DNA of 64,000 nt from Micromonospora sp. NBRC 110009 (GCF_030518795.1 NZ_CP130427.1:6076001-6140000); one strand, 5' to 3'. Shown: positions 8,701 to 16,647, numbered from the stretch's first letter. Made by a program: numbers and translations. The notes: generated from the letters alone by a model not told the origin.

Positions 8701-11563
8701 CGCCCGGGATGCCCTGGGTCCGCCGTTCCTCGAAGTCCAGCCAGGACTCCAGGATCTCCCGGTAGAGGGCGGCCGCGCTGAACGTGCCGCCGGCCCCCGC
8801 GACGGCGGCCAGCCGACCGTCGTCGAGGTTGGCGATGAAGCCGAGCATCCGCGGGTTGCGGGAGAGGCCGAGCAGGTCCTTCACCCCGGCGAGCAGGTCC
8901 ATCCGCTCCCGCGCCGCACGCTCGTCCCCGCCGTACCGGTGGCGCAGGAAGGCCTCGACCTGGCCGGGGGTGAAGTCCTCGATGGCCAGCACCCGGCGGT
9001 GCGGCAGCAGCCCGACCCGCTCGCCGAGCGCGGTCAGCACCTGGGAGTTGGTCTTGAAGTGCTGGGTGCGGCTGCTCACCACGATCTTGGCGTTCCCCTC
9101 GGCCGCCTGGAGCAGGGTCTCCAGGTGGTCCGCCGCCCGGTCGTACGTCACCCGGGCCACCAGCTCGTCGAAGCCGTCGAAGAGCAGCACGATCCGCCCC
9201 TGGCGGAGCATGTAGCGGAACGCCTTGAGGTCGATCACCTGCTCGCCGTGGTTGGCCAGGTGCGCGGCGACGAGACCGTCCACCGAGTGCGCCTTGTCCA
9301 GCGCGCGGAGCTCCACCAGGATCGGGATCAGGTCCGGGGCGGCGGTGGGCAGCCGGCGGGCCACCTCGCGCAGGGCGAACGTCTTGCCCCGGCCGAAGTC
9401 GCCGAGCACCAGCACGAACCGGCCGTCCGGCGCGGAGGCCAGCTCGAGCAGCTCGTCCACCACGTCCTCGCGGACCCGCTGGTCGGCGCCGACCAGGTGC
9501 CGGTAGCGCTGCGGCACGTACTGACCGGGCGGGTAGAGCCGGTCGGCCTGTAGCCGGGCGGTCTGCGCGGCGACGTACTCGCGCAGGTCGAGCAGGCCCT
9601 GGAACTCGGTCAGGTGCAGCACCCGGACGCCCCGCCGCTGCGCCTCCTCGGCCAGCCCGCGGGGCACCCGGTCGCCGTCGTAGACCAGCTCGGACGGGAT
9701 GTCCGGGTCGGTGGCGTGCACCCGCCGGGCGAACTGGTCGACGTCGGCGGCGGTCGGGGTGCCGACGTGGCCGCCGACCCGCTGCTGACGGACCACCCCG
9801 TCGGCCCGGTAGGTGACGAACAGGTGCGGCGGCTCGGCCGGCACCCGGCGGACCAGCACCCGGTCGTGGCGTGCCTCGCAGACCTCGGCGAGCCGGTCCA
9901 GCAGGCGGTCCAGCGGCGCCGGTGGCACCACGGCGGGCGCGGCGGCCGGCCCGTCGGCCGGCCGACCCTGGGTCGGCCCCTCGTCGGCGGTGGGCAGCCG
10001 CGGGTCGGGCACCTGGGCCGGACCGGCCGCGCCGAACGTCGCCTCCGCCTGCGGCCAGCGCACCACCGTCGGCTCGCCCACCTCGTTCCGGTCGTCCCGG
10101 CCGAGCACCCAGCGGGTCATCCCGCCGGCGGCCAGCCGGAGCACCTGCGCCCGGCCGTCCCGGGAGGCGGTGGCCAGCGGCACCGCCGGGTCGACCCGCG
10201 CGCCGGGGGCGGCGTCGGAGAGGAGCAGGTTGAGCATCGGCCCGACCATGCGGTGGAAGGAGGCCCGGTCGCGCAGGGTCACCCCGTCCGGGACGGCCAC
10301 CTCGTCGGCGTACGGGGTGCGAGGGCCGGGGGCGTGCGCCATCGCGCCCAGCCGCAGCCAGCCCGACTGCTGGTAGTGCAGCAGCCGCTGGGCGAACCAG
10401 GTGGACTGCGCCTCGCCCAGGAACCCGTACCGGTCCTCCTCGCGGTGCGTGATGGCGACGGTGGAGTTGAGCCCGGCCACCACCACCCGCAGGTCGGGCA
10501 CGGGGAAGAGCGTCCAGGGCTGCTCACTGTCGAAGATCCGGTCGTCGAGGCCCTGGTAGAGCTCGTCGAAGAGACGCGCGTAGTGCCGCCACTTCGGCCA
10601 GTACGGCGGCTGCGGGTCGACGTCGTCGGCCTCGCAGGTGGCGAAGTAGGCGCGGCTGGCGGCCATGGTCACGTCGCGCCGGCCGGGCACCACGACCAGC
10701 CGGTGCGGCTCCAACCCGAGCAGCACCCGCAGCCCGGTGAGGAAGGTCAGGGCGTCGGAGAACTCGCGCGGGCTGCCGGACTCGGTCAGGTTGCCGGCCA
10801 CCACCAGCAGGTCCGGCCGGGGCACCCCGTCGTTCATCAGCAGGGTGAGGTCGCCCATCAGGTGTTCCTGCAGCTCGCCGGGGGTGACCGGGGCGCCGGG
10901 GGCGATCACGCCGCGGCCGAAGCGCGGGCCGGCCACCTGGAGCACGGTCAGCGCGCCGCGGGACACCGGCGCGGCGGTGGCGGCGGGCGGGAACGGCGGC
11001 GGGTTGATCGGCGTACGCCGGGCCCGGCGCTGCGCGGGTGGGCCGGCCGCGGGGGTGGCGAGCACCCCGGCCGGATCGGCGGGGTGGTGCGGGAAGGCCG
11101 GTTGCAGGTCGGGCTTGGCCCGGCCGTCGAGCGCCTCCCGGATCCGGTCGAGCACCCGGCCCCGCGCCTGCGCCGGGTCGGTGACCCCGACCAGGTCGAC
11201 GTAGGTGATGGTGGCGAGCAGCCCGTCGACCGGGCAGTCCTCCACCCGGACGGTGACCAGCTTGTTGCCGGTGCCGTCCGGGTCCGCCCGCAACGCGGCC
11301 TGCCACTCCAGCTTCCCGTAGGTGGAGTGCAGGTAGCGCTCGGAGAGGACCGCGACCACGACGGCGGCCTCGCGGACGCCCCGGTCCATGAAGTCGATGA
11401 AGTTGGTGCCGGCGACGAAGTCCCACGCCTGGAGCAGGGTCCGGTAGCCGGCGGACTCGAACTCCCAGGCGAGCCACGTCGCCCAGCGCTCGTCCGCGGG
11501 CGAGTAGCTGATGAAGAAGTCGATGGGGCGGTCGGACCGGGTGGGGTGCACGCCTACAACCAC
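5765..11563 (-). CDS. NLR-like protein: TIR, inactivated metallophosphoesterase, NACHT, pentapeptide repeats, 15 WD40 repeats
   Basis: A 1,932-residue multidomain protein. A TIR domain spans about residues 12-150, with FISYS and a likely NADase glutamate, Glu86, in YGKLEWQAAL. Residues about 205-420 align by motif order with a calcineurin-like phosphoesterase, but every metal-ligand motif is altered. A segment before residue 650 looks like a degenerate nuclease-type fold. A NACHT/STAND NTPase follows (Walker A GDFGRGKT near 720; Walker B LLFDGFDEL near 795), then pentapeptide repeats (about 1107-1214) and 15 WD40 blades (about 1240-1890) ending in GWAAVSPDGRYKLDGDPGG. This is the layout of bacterial immune NLRs: the repeats sense, the NACHT oligomerises and the TIR consumes NAD. 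The start is GTG at 11563; GTG at 11551 is an alternative. Confidence 0.88.
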   Translation of the reverse strand: MVVGVHPTRSDRPIDFFISYSPADERWATWLAWEFESAGYRTLLQAWDFVAGTNFIDFMDRGVREAAVVVAVLSERYLHSTYGKLEWQAALRADPDGTGNKLVTVRVEDCPVDGLLATITYVDLVGVTDPAQARGRVLDRIREALDGRAKPDLQPAFPHHPADPAGVLATPAAGPPAQRRARRTPINPPPFPPAATAAPVSRGALTVLQVAGPRFGRGVIAPGAPVTPGELQEHLMGDLTLLMNDGVPRPDLLVVAGNLTESGSPREFSDALTFLTGLRVLLGLEPHRLVVVPGRRDVTMAASRAYFATCEADDVDPQPPYWPKWRHYARLFDELYQGLDDRIFDSEQPWTLFPVPDLRVVVAGLNSTVAITHREEDRYGFLGEAQSTWFAQRLLHYQQSGWLRLGAMAHAPGPRTPYADEVAVPDGVTLRDRASFHRMVGPMLNLLLSDAAPGARVDPAVPLATASRDGRAQVLRLAAGGMTRWVLGRDDRNEVGEPTVVRWPQAEATFGAAGPAQVPDPRLPTADEGPTQGRPADGPAAAPAVVPPAPLDRLLDRLAEVCEARHDRVLVRRVPAEPPHLFVTYRADGVVRQQRVGGHVGTPTAADVDQFARRVHATDPDIPSELVYDGDRVPRGLAEEAQRRGVRVLHLTEFQGLLDLREYVAAQTARLQADRLYPPGQYVPQRYRHLVGADQRVREDVVDELLELASAPDGRFVLVLGDFGRGKTFALREVARRLPTAAPDLIPILVELRALDKAHSVDGLVAAHLANHGEQVIDLKAFRYMLRQGRIVLLFDGFDELVARVTYDRAADHLETLLQAAEGNAKIVVSSRTQHFKTNSQVLTALGERVGLLPHRRVLAIEDFTPGQVEAFLRHRYGGDERAARERMDLLAGVKDLLGLSRNPRMLGFIANLDDGRLAAVAGAGGTFSAAALYREILESWLDFEERRTQGIPGVPVSLRRPELWQAVIRLAFQLWESGESYLRLAELTEAAGQLAGLAESRLSGPQAVHAVGAGSLLVRTDDGLFGFIHTSVMEWLVAEGIAAQINRGEESSALAVRPLSGLTVEFLGDLADPARCTAWTARVLGDEAAGEIVRANALRLSARLRLPDRADLRGAVLRGEDLSHRELGGADLTGADLTDTRLVATNLTEARLEHARLRGARLDQARLTGADLRAAELAGSRLFRADLRGARIAGSTWHRAALIDVSADAALLRAPELRGAVIAPGRPVAPGLAPPAVGVSYGFEVGRLPVPAAYSPDGAVLAVGSDDGGVLICDTATGLPVRTLQGHRGRVYAVRFDAASHQLVTGAADLTVRLWDADHGDVRHVIEDVFAGWVWPLLTDGGRGRLAVGDAAGVVRLYDTRSARLRHEWSGHAAPIWGISFSPDGRRLVVVDSAGVVRGWDIASGKPAFEVREPEVVYRVVHTPDGRSLVAVGQHGRVWIRRATDGELVRQPRGHEADVYALDVHPDGGLMATGDTHGALRLWDVETGRPVRVLGRQRGAIYSVRFNADGTLLATAASDGGIQLWDTADGQLRHELTRHRGSVWPVVWRPDQAQVATSSNDGTTRMWDVHTGQLQYTLRGHGRRVTALSFRDDGEVLAACGNDGVVRLWEPRTGRLVRQLASPADRLLSAVFCPGESLVAAPSGDGGVHLWNTDTGADERELNVDTDHVWAAAFSPDGDALATANDDDTVRLWYRRTGRHFATLTPHRGRVRAVAFSPDGETIATGCDDQLVRLWDAATVTCRLTLEQHTDRVYAVCFNAEGTLLASASNDGTAVVWDALTGERRTLLTEHTGRLWSCAFSANGALLATAGDDLIIRLWDPGTGRLHGTLAAHTRRVWSVAFSPDSSLLASAGDDGTVRLWDVADPEHAQLRATLIGLPEGWAAVSPDGRYKLDGDPGGQFWHVIGTCRFEVGELDPYLTQVRRLSVDAPF

Positions 11564-11658
11564 ATGTCATTATGGACACTGATCGTCAATCCGTGGATAC
11601 CGTCGGCAGCCGCGTCGGGCGCGGCCGGGCGGGCGCCGGTGTGCGAGGATCATCCCTC

Positions 11659-12888
11659 GTGGAGACCGTCGGCGAGCCGCCGTCCGCCGCGCCGGACCGA
11701 TCCCGCTGGGGTCGACTGCACGTGCTCGACTGGATCGCGATCGGGCTCGCGGTGGTCGGGCTGGCGTGTGTCCTCAGCGGGCTTCTCCCCCGCGCGGACG
11801 CCGAGGCGACGATACGCCGGATCGTACCCATCCTGATCTTCCTCGGCACGGTGGTGGTGCTGGCCGAGCTGACCGCGGTGGCCGGGGTGTTCGACGCGCT
11901 CGCCACGCGGGTGGCGATCACCGCCCGGGGCAGCTACCGGGTGCTGTTCTGGCTCTGCGTCGGGTTCGCCTCGGTCACCACCATCGCGCTCAACCTGGAC
12001 ACCACCGCCGTCCTGCTCACCCCGGTGATGATCGCCCTGGCCCGCAGGCTCGGCGTGCCGCCGACGCCGCTGGCGATGACCACGGTGTGGCTGGCGAACA
12101 CGGCGAGCCTGCTGCTGCCGGTGTCGAACCTGACCAACATCCTGGCCAGCGACCGGATCTCGCTCGATCCGGTGCCGTGGGCGGCCCGGATGTGGTGGCC
12201 GCAACTGGTCGCCATCGTGATCACCATGCTGCTGCTCTGGTGGTGGTACTGGCGGCCCGCCCGGGCGGGCGCGGACCCGTTCGTTCCCCCGCCGCCGCAC
12301 GTGCCGCCGGACCGGGTGCTGTACCGCACCGCGTTCGGCGCCTGCCTGCTCTTCGTCGCCGGGATCCTCGCCGGCGTGGAGATCGGACTCGCCTCCGGGG
12401 TGGCCGCCGCGATCCTGGTCGCCGGCTTCGCGGTCCGCGCCCGGGGCAGCCTGACGCTCGCGCTGGTCCCGTGGCGGCTGCTGGTCTTCGTGACCGGGCT
12501 GTTCCTGGTGGTGCAGACGATCGGCCGGCATGGTCTGGACACCGTGATGGGCACGCTGATCGGCGGGGATCCGGGCGCCGAGGGCGCGCTGCGGGCGGGC
12601 GCCGTCGGCGCGCTGGTCGCCAACGGGGTCAACAACCTGCCCGCGTACGTGGCCGGCGAGGCGGTCATCGCCGTCGACCACCACACCCAGTTGCTCGCCC
12701 TGCTGGTCGGCACCAACGTCGGCCCGCTGGCCACCCCGTGGGCGTCGCTGGCCACCCTGATCTGGTACGAGCGGTGCCGGGCCGCCGGGGTGGCGGTACC
12801 GCTGGGCCGGTTCGTCGCCACCAGCGCCGCGCTGGCCGCCCTGGCCACCACCGCCACCGTCACCGCCCTGCTGATCGGGCCGGGTTAG
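11659..12888 (+). CDS. ArsB/SLC13-type permease (arsenite or anion efflux)
   Basis: A roughly 409-residue membrane protein with about ten helices. Family features include LNLDTTAVLLTPVMIALARRLG and the late GANGVNNLPAYVAGEA-like hairpin (here LVANGVNNLPAYVAGEAVIA), followed by GTNVGPLATPWASLATLIWY. These fit the ArsB/NhaD/SLC13 ion-transporter superfamily, so arsenite export is possible but not proven; no arsC or arsR is adjacent. I place the start at GTG 11659. Starting at ATG 11572 would add 29 low-complexity Arg/Gly residues and leave only 8 bp to the divergent TIR/NACHT start, too little for promoters. Confidence 0.8.
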   Translation: METVGEPPSAAPDRSRWGRLHVLDWIAIGLAVVGLACVLSGLLPRADAEATIRRIVPILIFLGTVVVLAELTAVAGVFDALATRVAITARGSYRVLFWLCVGFASVTTIALNLDTTAVLLTPVMIALARRLGVPPTPLAMTTVWLANTASLLLPVSNLTNILASDRISLDPVPWAARMWWPQLVAIVITMLLLWWWYWRPARAGADPFVPPPPHVPPDRVLYRTAFGACLLFVAGILAGVEIGLASGVAAAILVAGFAVRARGSLTLALVPWRLLVFVTGLFLVVQTIGRHGLDTVMGTLIGGDPGAEGALRAGAVGALVANGVNNLPAYVAGEAVIAVDHHTQLLALLVGTNVGPLATPWASLATLIWYERCRAAGVAVPLGRFVATSAALAALATTATVTALLIGPG

Positions 12889-12924
12889 CGCCGGACGGAC
12901 GCCGACCGGGCCGCCGGCCCCGGC

Positions 12925-13374
12925 TCAGCGCGGCCGGCGGGACAGCCGGCGGGCGACGTACAGCAGCGCGCTGCCGGCGAAGAGCACCGCGCTGACCGCC
13001 AGCCACCGGCCGACCATGGCCCCGGGCGACAGGCCGGTCGCCCGGGCGTACGTGCCGTCGCCGAGACCGAGGACGCCGGGCAGGTAGACCAGCAGAAGCA
13101 GGCCGGCGCCGAGCGCCGGGACCCGGACGTGGTTCAGCGCCGACGGGGGGCCGCCGCGGCCGAGGACGCCCCGCAGCGCCCGGTCCACCGACGCGTACGC
13201 CGGGAAGAGGACCAGGTCGTGCGCGACCGCCGCGCCCACGAACCACAGCAGCATCCGGCCGGCCGTCGGCTCCCCGGCCAGCCGCAGCGCGATCCAGCCG
13301 GTCACCGCGAAGCAGCCGAGCAGGAGCAGCAGGTGCCAGGGCGCCGCGCCGTACGCCCGCCGGAACTCACCCAT
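12925..13374 (-). CDS. Small integral membrane protein of unknown function
   Basis: A 149-residue protein with about four hydrophobic segments (WHLLLLLGCFAVTGWIALRLA, MLLWFVGAAVAHDLVLF, LGAGLLLLVYLPGVLGL, WLAVSAVLFAGSALLYVA). A His-Asp pair (AVAHDLVLFP) lies at the end of helix 2. Its ATG at 13374 overlaps the end of the upstream molybdopterin oxidoreductase gene by 8 bp, so the two are one operon and the protein may assist that enzyme. I do not recognise a named family. Confidence 0.75.
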   Translation of the reverse strand: MGEFRRAYGAAPWHLLLLLGCFAVTGWIALRLAGEPTAGRMLLWFVGAAVAHDLVLFPAYASVDRALRGVLGRGGPPSALNHVRVPALGAGLLLLVYLPGVLGLGDGTYARATGLSPGAMVGRWLAVSAVLFAGSALLYVARRLSRRPR

Positions 13375-14695
13375 CGAACGCGATCTCCTCGACCCACTTG
13401 GTGCAGTGCACCCCGGGCAGCGCGGGCACGATGATCCGCGCCGGGTAGCCGTGGTCCGGGCTGAGGTCGACGCCGTTGACCCGCAGGGCGAGCAGCGCGT
13501 CGGCGTCGGTCACCTGGTCACCGTGGAGGATCGCCTCGCGGAACAGGCCGGCGCGTTCCAGCGACCGGACCCGCGCCACGGTCGGGCGGGGCGTGCCGAC
13601 CAGGGCGGCCAGGTCGCGCAGCCGGACCCCGGTCCAGGTCTGCGCGGTGGACCAGCCCTCCACGCAGGCGATCGGCAGGGCGGCCGTGTGCTGGGCCAGG
13701 GCGAGCAGGCGGCCCCGGTCCAGCGTCACGGTGCGCTCCCCGCCCCGGACGGTCAGCCGCCAGGCCGGCCCGGTCTGCTCCCCGGTCACGCCCGCCGCGG
13801 CGACGCTGCGGTTGACCGGGAAGCCGTTCGGGCCGTCGGCGAAGCGCCGACCTCGCGGCAGCAGCAGCGCGGTGCGGCGCAGCGCGTCGACGCTCTGCCC
13901 GAGGGTCAGCGCCGCCAGCAGGAGCGAGCCGCCGCCGACCAGGGCCAGCACCCCGCGCCGGCTCAGCGTCGCCGGCCCGGGCAGCCGGGCCACCAGCCCG
14001 TCGGGGTCCGGCGGCTCCGGCCGGGTCCGCTCGACCGGGGTACGCCCGAGGCCGGGCCCGCGCAGCGCGGTGACCAGCCGGGGCAGCTTGATGGCGACGT
14101 GGGTGACCAGGGCGGCCGTGAAGACCCAGGCGCCGTACCAGTGCGCGGTGTAGAAGTCGAACCCGAACAGGTACGCGTACTGGATGTTGAGCAGGCCGGT
14201 CGCCGTCTGGAAGAGGATCCCGCCGACCAGCAGGAGCAGCGACAGCCGCTCCAGCACCTGGGCGACGGAGCGGGCCGGCGGCCAGTCGAAGAGCTTGGGC
14301 ACCACCGACCACAGCTTGCCGAGGACCACCGGCACCAGCACGATCCCCAGGGTCACGTGCAGCCCCTGGGTGACCCGGAACAGCCAGGCGGGTCGGGTCG
14401 GCCAGTCGAAGACGGGCGGGTGCAGCCACCCCACCTCGCGGGGGAACGCCTGGCCCAGGCGGGGGCCGTAGGCGATCCAGTCGAGCAGCCCGGTGACGAT
14501 CACCAGCGGCAGGGTGGCGAGCAGCACCGCGCCGAGCACCGAGGTCAGCCAGGGCCCGCGGACCGGGCTGCGCCAGGCGTCGGTGACCGCGCCGGCTCCG
14601 GGCGGCCGGTGCCGGTCGAGCCACCGCCACAGCCGTGCCGGGGCGGCGGACGGCGGACCGTCCGGACCGGCCGGTCGGGGTGGGCTGGCGGACAC
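13367..14695 (-). CDS. Membrane cytochrome-b-like / molybdopterin (sulfite oxidase-fold) oxidoreductase fusion
   Basis: A 442-residue protein with two parts. Residues about 45-215 contain four to five membrane helices with histidines placed like haem ligands (GLHVTLGIV, YTAHWYGAWVF, VTHVAIKLP), resembling a cytochrome b561-type domain. After a further helix preceded by LSRRGVLALVGGG, residues about 275-442 form an oxidoreductase molybdopterin-binding domain. Its cofactor cysteine lies in PIACVEGWSTAQTWTGVRL, and it ends with the conserved DHGYPARIIVPALPGVHCTKWVEEI. It is thus a self-contained membrane Mo-enzyme that could pass electrons to or from quinones. The GTG start at 14695 has an AGGAGGA ribosome binding site. 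Confidence 0.85.
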   Translation of the reverse strand: MSASPPRPAGPDGPPSAAPARLWRWLDRHRPPGAGAVTDAWRSPVRGPWLTSVLGAVLLATLPLVIVTGLLDWIAYGPRLGQAFPREVGWLHPPVFDWPTRPAWLFRVTQGLHVTLGIVLVPVVLGKLWSVVPKLFDWPPARSVAQVLERLSLLLLVGGILFQTATGLLNIQYAYLFGFDFYTAHWYGAWVFTAALVTHVAIKLPRLVTALRGPGLGRTPVERTRPEPPDPDGLVARLPGPATLSRRGVLALVGGGSLLLAALTLGQSVDALRRTALLLPRGRRFADGPNGFPVNRSVAAAGVTGEQTGPAWRLTVRGGERTVTLDRGRLLALAQHTAALPIACVEGWSTAQTWTGVRLRDLAALVGTPRPTVARVRSLERAGLFREAILHGDQVTDADALLALRVNGVDLSPDHGYPARIIVPALPGVHCTKWVEEIAFDG

Positions 14696-14764
14696 GATTC
14701 CTCCTGTTGTGCGCGCTCCGGGCTCCAGCCAGACGCTAGACGCCGCAGCCGCCGGCCGGTCCGC

Positions 14765-14803
14765 TTTACCGCATTACCGAAGCCTTACCGCCAGCTCTTA
14801 CGG
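14765..14803. promoter_or_regulatory. CTTACCG direct-repeat array in a divergent promoter
   Basis: TTTACCG (14765), ATTACCG (14773), CTTACCG (14784) and CTTACGG (14797) follow each other in one orientation, with the second and third exactly 11 bp apart. They lie midway between the divergent molybdopterin oxidoreductase and epimerase genes. The same heptamer occurs inverted at 18,223-18,258 in the other divergent promoter of this cluster. Eleven-bp direct repeats are typical of OmpR/PhoB-type regulators; that attribution is inference. Confidence 0.5.
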
Positions 14804-14851
14804 ACTGCTGACGTCCGCCGCGAATGGCCCGACCGGGGCCGCGCGGTGCCC

Positions 14852-14857
14852 TAGCGT
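14852..14857 (+). promoter_or_regulatory. Candidate -10 element of a leaderless epimerase transcript
   Basis: TAGCGT lies six bases before the ATG at 14864, in the context CCTAGCGT, which also precedes the GT2 gene start (18,291-18,297). There is no recognisable -35 at 17 bp, which fits activation by a factor bound to the upstream CTTACCG repeats. Confidence 0.4.
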
Positions 14858-14863
14858 GGGCCC

Positions 14864-15925
14864 ATGCGGGTACTGGTCACCGGCGCCGCCGGTTTCATCG
14901 GATCGCAGGTCGCCGACCTCCTGGTCGCCGAGGGGCATGAGCCGGTCTGCCTGGACGCGCTGCTCCCCCAGGCGCACGGCGGCGCGCTGCCGGAGTGGTC
15001 CCGACGGCACGAGCCGGTGGTCGGCGACGTTCGCGACGCCGGGCTGTTGGACCGGCTGCTGTCCGGGGTGGACGCGGTCTGCCACCAGGCGGCCATGGTC
15101 GGGCACGGGTTGGACCCGTCCGACGCCCCCGACTACGCCAGCCACAACGACCACGGCACCGCGGTGCTGCTCGCCGCGATGCACCGGGCCGGGGTGTCCC
15201 GGCTGGTGCTGGCCAGCTCGATGGTGGTCTACGGCGAGGGGCGCTACACCTGCGCCCGGCACGGCGTGGTCCGGCCCGCGCCGCGCCACGCCGCCGACCT
15301 GGCCGCCGGCCGGTACGACCCGACCTGCCCGGGCTGCGGCGGCACCCTGACGCCCGCCCTGGTCCCCGAGGACGCCCCGCTGGAGCCGCGCAGCACGTAC
15401 GCGGCCAGCAAGCTGGCCCAGGAGCACTTCGCCGCGGCCTGGGCCCGGCAGACCGGGGGCGGGGTGTGGGCGCTGCGCTACCACAACGTCTACGGGCCCC
15501 GGATGCCCCGCGACACCCCGTACGCCGGGGTCGCCTCGCTGTTCCGGTCGGCGCTCGCCGACGGGCGGCCGCCCCAGGTGTACGAGGACGGCCGGCAGCG
15601 CCGCGACTTCGTGCACGTCACCGACGTGGCCCGGGCCAACCTCCTGGCGCTCACCGCGCCCACCCCGGAGGGTCTGGTCCCGGTGAACGTCTGCTCCGGG
15701 GAGCCGCACACCGTCGGGGACCTGGCCGTCGCGCTCGCCGGGGCAATGGGCGGCCCCGAGCCGCAGGTGATGGGTGGCGCGCGGGCGGCCGACGTCCGGC
15801 ACGTGGTGGCCGACCCGACCCGGGCCCGGGAGCTGCTCGGCTACGCCGCCCGGGTCGGCTTCGTCGACGGGGTGACCGCCTTCGCCACCGACCCGCTGCG
15901 CGAACCCGCCGCCCTGGTCGGCTGA
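14864..15925 (+). CDS. NAD-dependent epimerase/dehydratase (extended SDR)
   Basis: A 353-residue extended short-chain dehydrogenase. The Rossmann motif GAAGFIGSQV is at residues 7-16, and the catalytic set is the serine region LASSMVVYG and Tyr-x3-Lys in STYAASKLAQE. RYHNVYGPRMP and the RRDFVHVTDVARAN signature are typical of NDP-sugar epimerases/dehydratases. A four-cysteine insert (a lone Cys, then CPGCGG) around residues 127-158 may bind zinc and is unusual for UDP-glucose epimerases. The gene stands alone after a divergent promoter carrying CTTACCG repeats. Its sugar substrate probably feeds the glycosyltransferases at 16,696-18,979; that is inferred from co-location only. Confidence 0.85.
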   Translation: MRVLVTGAAGFIGSQVADLLVAEGHEPVCLDALLPQAHGGALPEWSRRHEPVVGDVRDAGLLDRLLSGVDAVCHQAAMVGHGLDPSDAPDYASHNDHGTAVLLAAMHRAGVSRLVLASSMVVYGEGRYTCARHGVVRPAPRHAADLAAGRYDPTCPGCGGTLTPALVPEDAPLEPRSTYAASKLAQEHFAAAWARQTGGGVWALRYHNVYGPRMPRDTPYAGVASLFRSALADGRPPQVYEDGRQRRDFVHVTDVARANLLALTAPTPEGLVPVNVCSGEPHTVGDLAVALAGAMGGPEPQVMGGARAADVRHVVADPTRARELLGYAARVGFVDGVTAFATDPLREPAALVG

Positions 15926-15972
15926 CCCGCCGCACCGCCCGGCGGGCAACGGCGGCGCACCAGGCCGGACGG

Positions 15973-16137
15973 CTACCCGCTGCGGCGGGAGATCCGCACG
16001 CCGAGCCCGACCGCGCCGACGACGAGCAGGGCCGCCAGGAGCTGGAGGCCGGGCGAGTCATCGGCCTCCCCGTACCCGAGGCCGGCGACGCCGACCACCA
16101 TGGCGAGGATGGCGACGGCGGCGAGGACGTACCTCAT
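15973..16137 (-). CDS. Small two-helix membrane protein
   Basis: A 54-residue protein, MRYVLAAVAILAMVVGVAGL at the N-terminus and a second hydrophobic stretch LLAALLVVGAVGLGVRI, ending in basic residues. The ATG at 16137 is preceded by a good GGAGGG site, which is why the longer upstream reading was not chosen. It lies downstream of and co-directional with the XRE/DUF2975 pair and may be the last gene of that cassette. Function unknown. Confidence 0.6.
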   Translation of the reverse strand: MRYVLAAVAILAMVVGVAGLGYGEADDSPGLQLLAALLVVGAVGLGVRISRRSG

Positions 16138-16174
16138 CGGGGTTTCCCTCCGTGCGGTGGTGCGGCCTGACGGC

Positions 16175-16381
16175 TCATTCCTCGACCCACTCGAGCAGGT
16201 CACCGGGTTGGCAGTCGAGCACCCGGCACATCGCTTCCAGCGTGCTGAAGCGGACCGCCTTGGCGCGACCGTTCTTCAGCACCGCCACGTTCGCCGGGGT
16301 GAGCCCGACCCGCTCGGCGAACTCGCCGACGCTCATCTTGCGTTTGGCCAACTCGACGTCGATGCGGACGACGATGGGCAT
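16175..16381 (-). CDS. YozG-like XRE/Cro-type HTH regulator
   Basis: A 68-residue single-domain helix-turn-helix protein. SVGEFAERVGLTPANVAVLKNGRAKAVRFSTLEAMCRVLDCQPGDLLEW is a complete Cro/CI HTH of the small YozG type. The start ATG at 16381 shares one base with the stop of the preceding DUF2975 gene (TGATG), so the two are translationally coupled. These two families are commonly found as a regulator/membrane-protein pair. It probably autoregulates through the inverted repeat at 16,648-16,681. The DNA target is inferred. Confidence 0.88.
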   Translation of the reverse strand: MPIVVRIDVELAKRKMSVGEFAERVGLTPANVAVLKNGRAKAVRFSTLEAMCRVLDCQPGDLLEWVEE

Positions 16382-16635
16382 CAGATCACCGCTGCCATGT
16401 CGGTCCGCAGCGTGGTGGCCTGCCGCAGCAGCGTCCGCATCACCACCATCAGCAGTCCCAGCACCGCGACACCGATCACCATCAGGAACAGCAGCAGCGG
16501 CAGGCCGGGGTCGTCCGCGTTGAGGCCGACGAGGAGGAACACGCCCAGGAGCACGACCCACGCGGCGACGATCGCCCACACGATGGCATCCACCCACCCC
16601 AGGGATGCCTCGCTGAAGACACGCCCTGTGACCAT
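16381..16635 (-). CDS. DUF2975-like membrane protein
   Basis: An 84-residue protein with two strong membrane helices (AIVWAIVAAWVVLLGVFLLVGL; LLLFLMVIGVAVLGLLMVV) and a C-terminal RQATTLRTDMAAVI segment. The latter matches the end of DUF2975 proteins, which normally sit beside a YozG-type regulator, as here. It is shorter than many DUF2975 members, lacking one helix pair. It may act as a membrane sensor or antagonist for the regulator; this is inference from pairing. Start ATG at 16635. Confidence 0.72.
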   Translation of the reverse strand: MVTGRVFSEASLGWVDAIVWAIVAAWVVLLGVFLLVGLNADDPGLPLLLFLMVIGVAVLGLLMVVMRTLLRQATTLRTDMAAVI

Positions 16636-16647
16636 GCATCGACTCTC

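Noticed and set aside
10279..10946. Active metallophosphoesterase annotation for the NLR-like protein
   Set aside because: All four metal-ligand motifs are changed; only the fold order is kept, so I describe it as inactivated.
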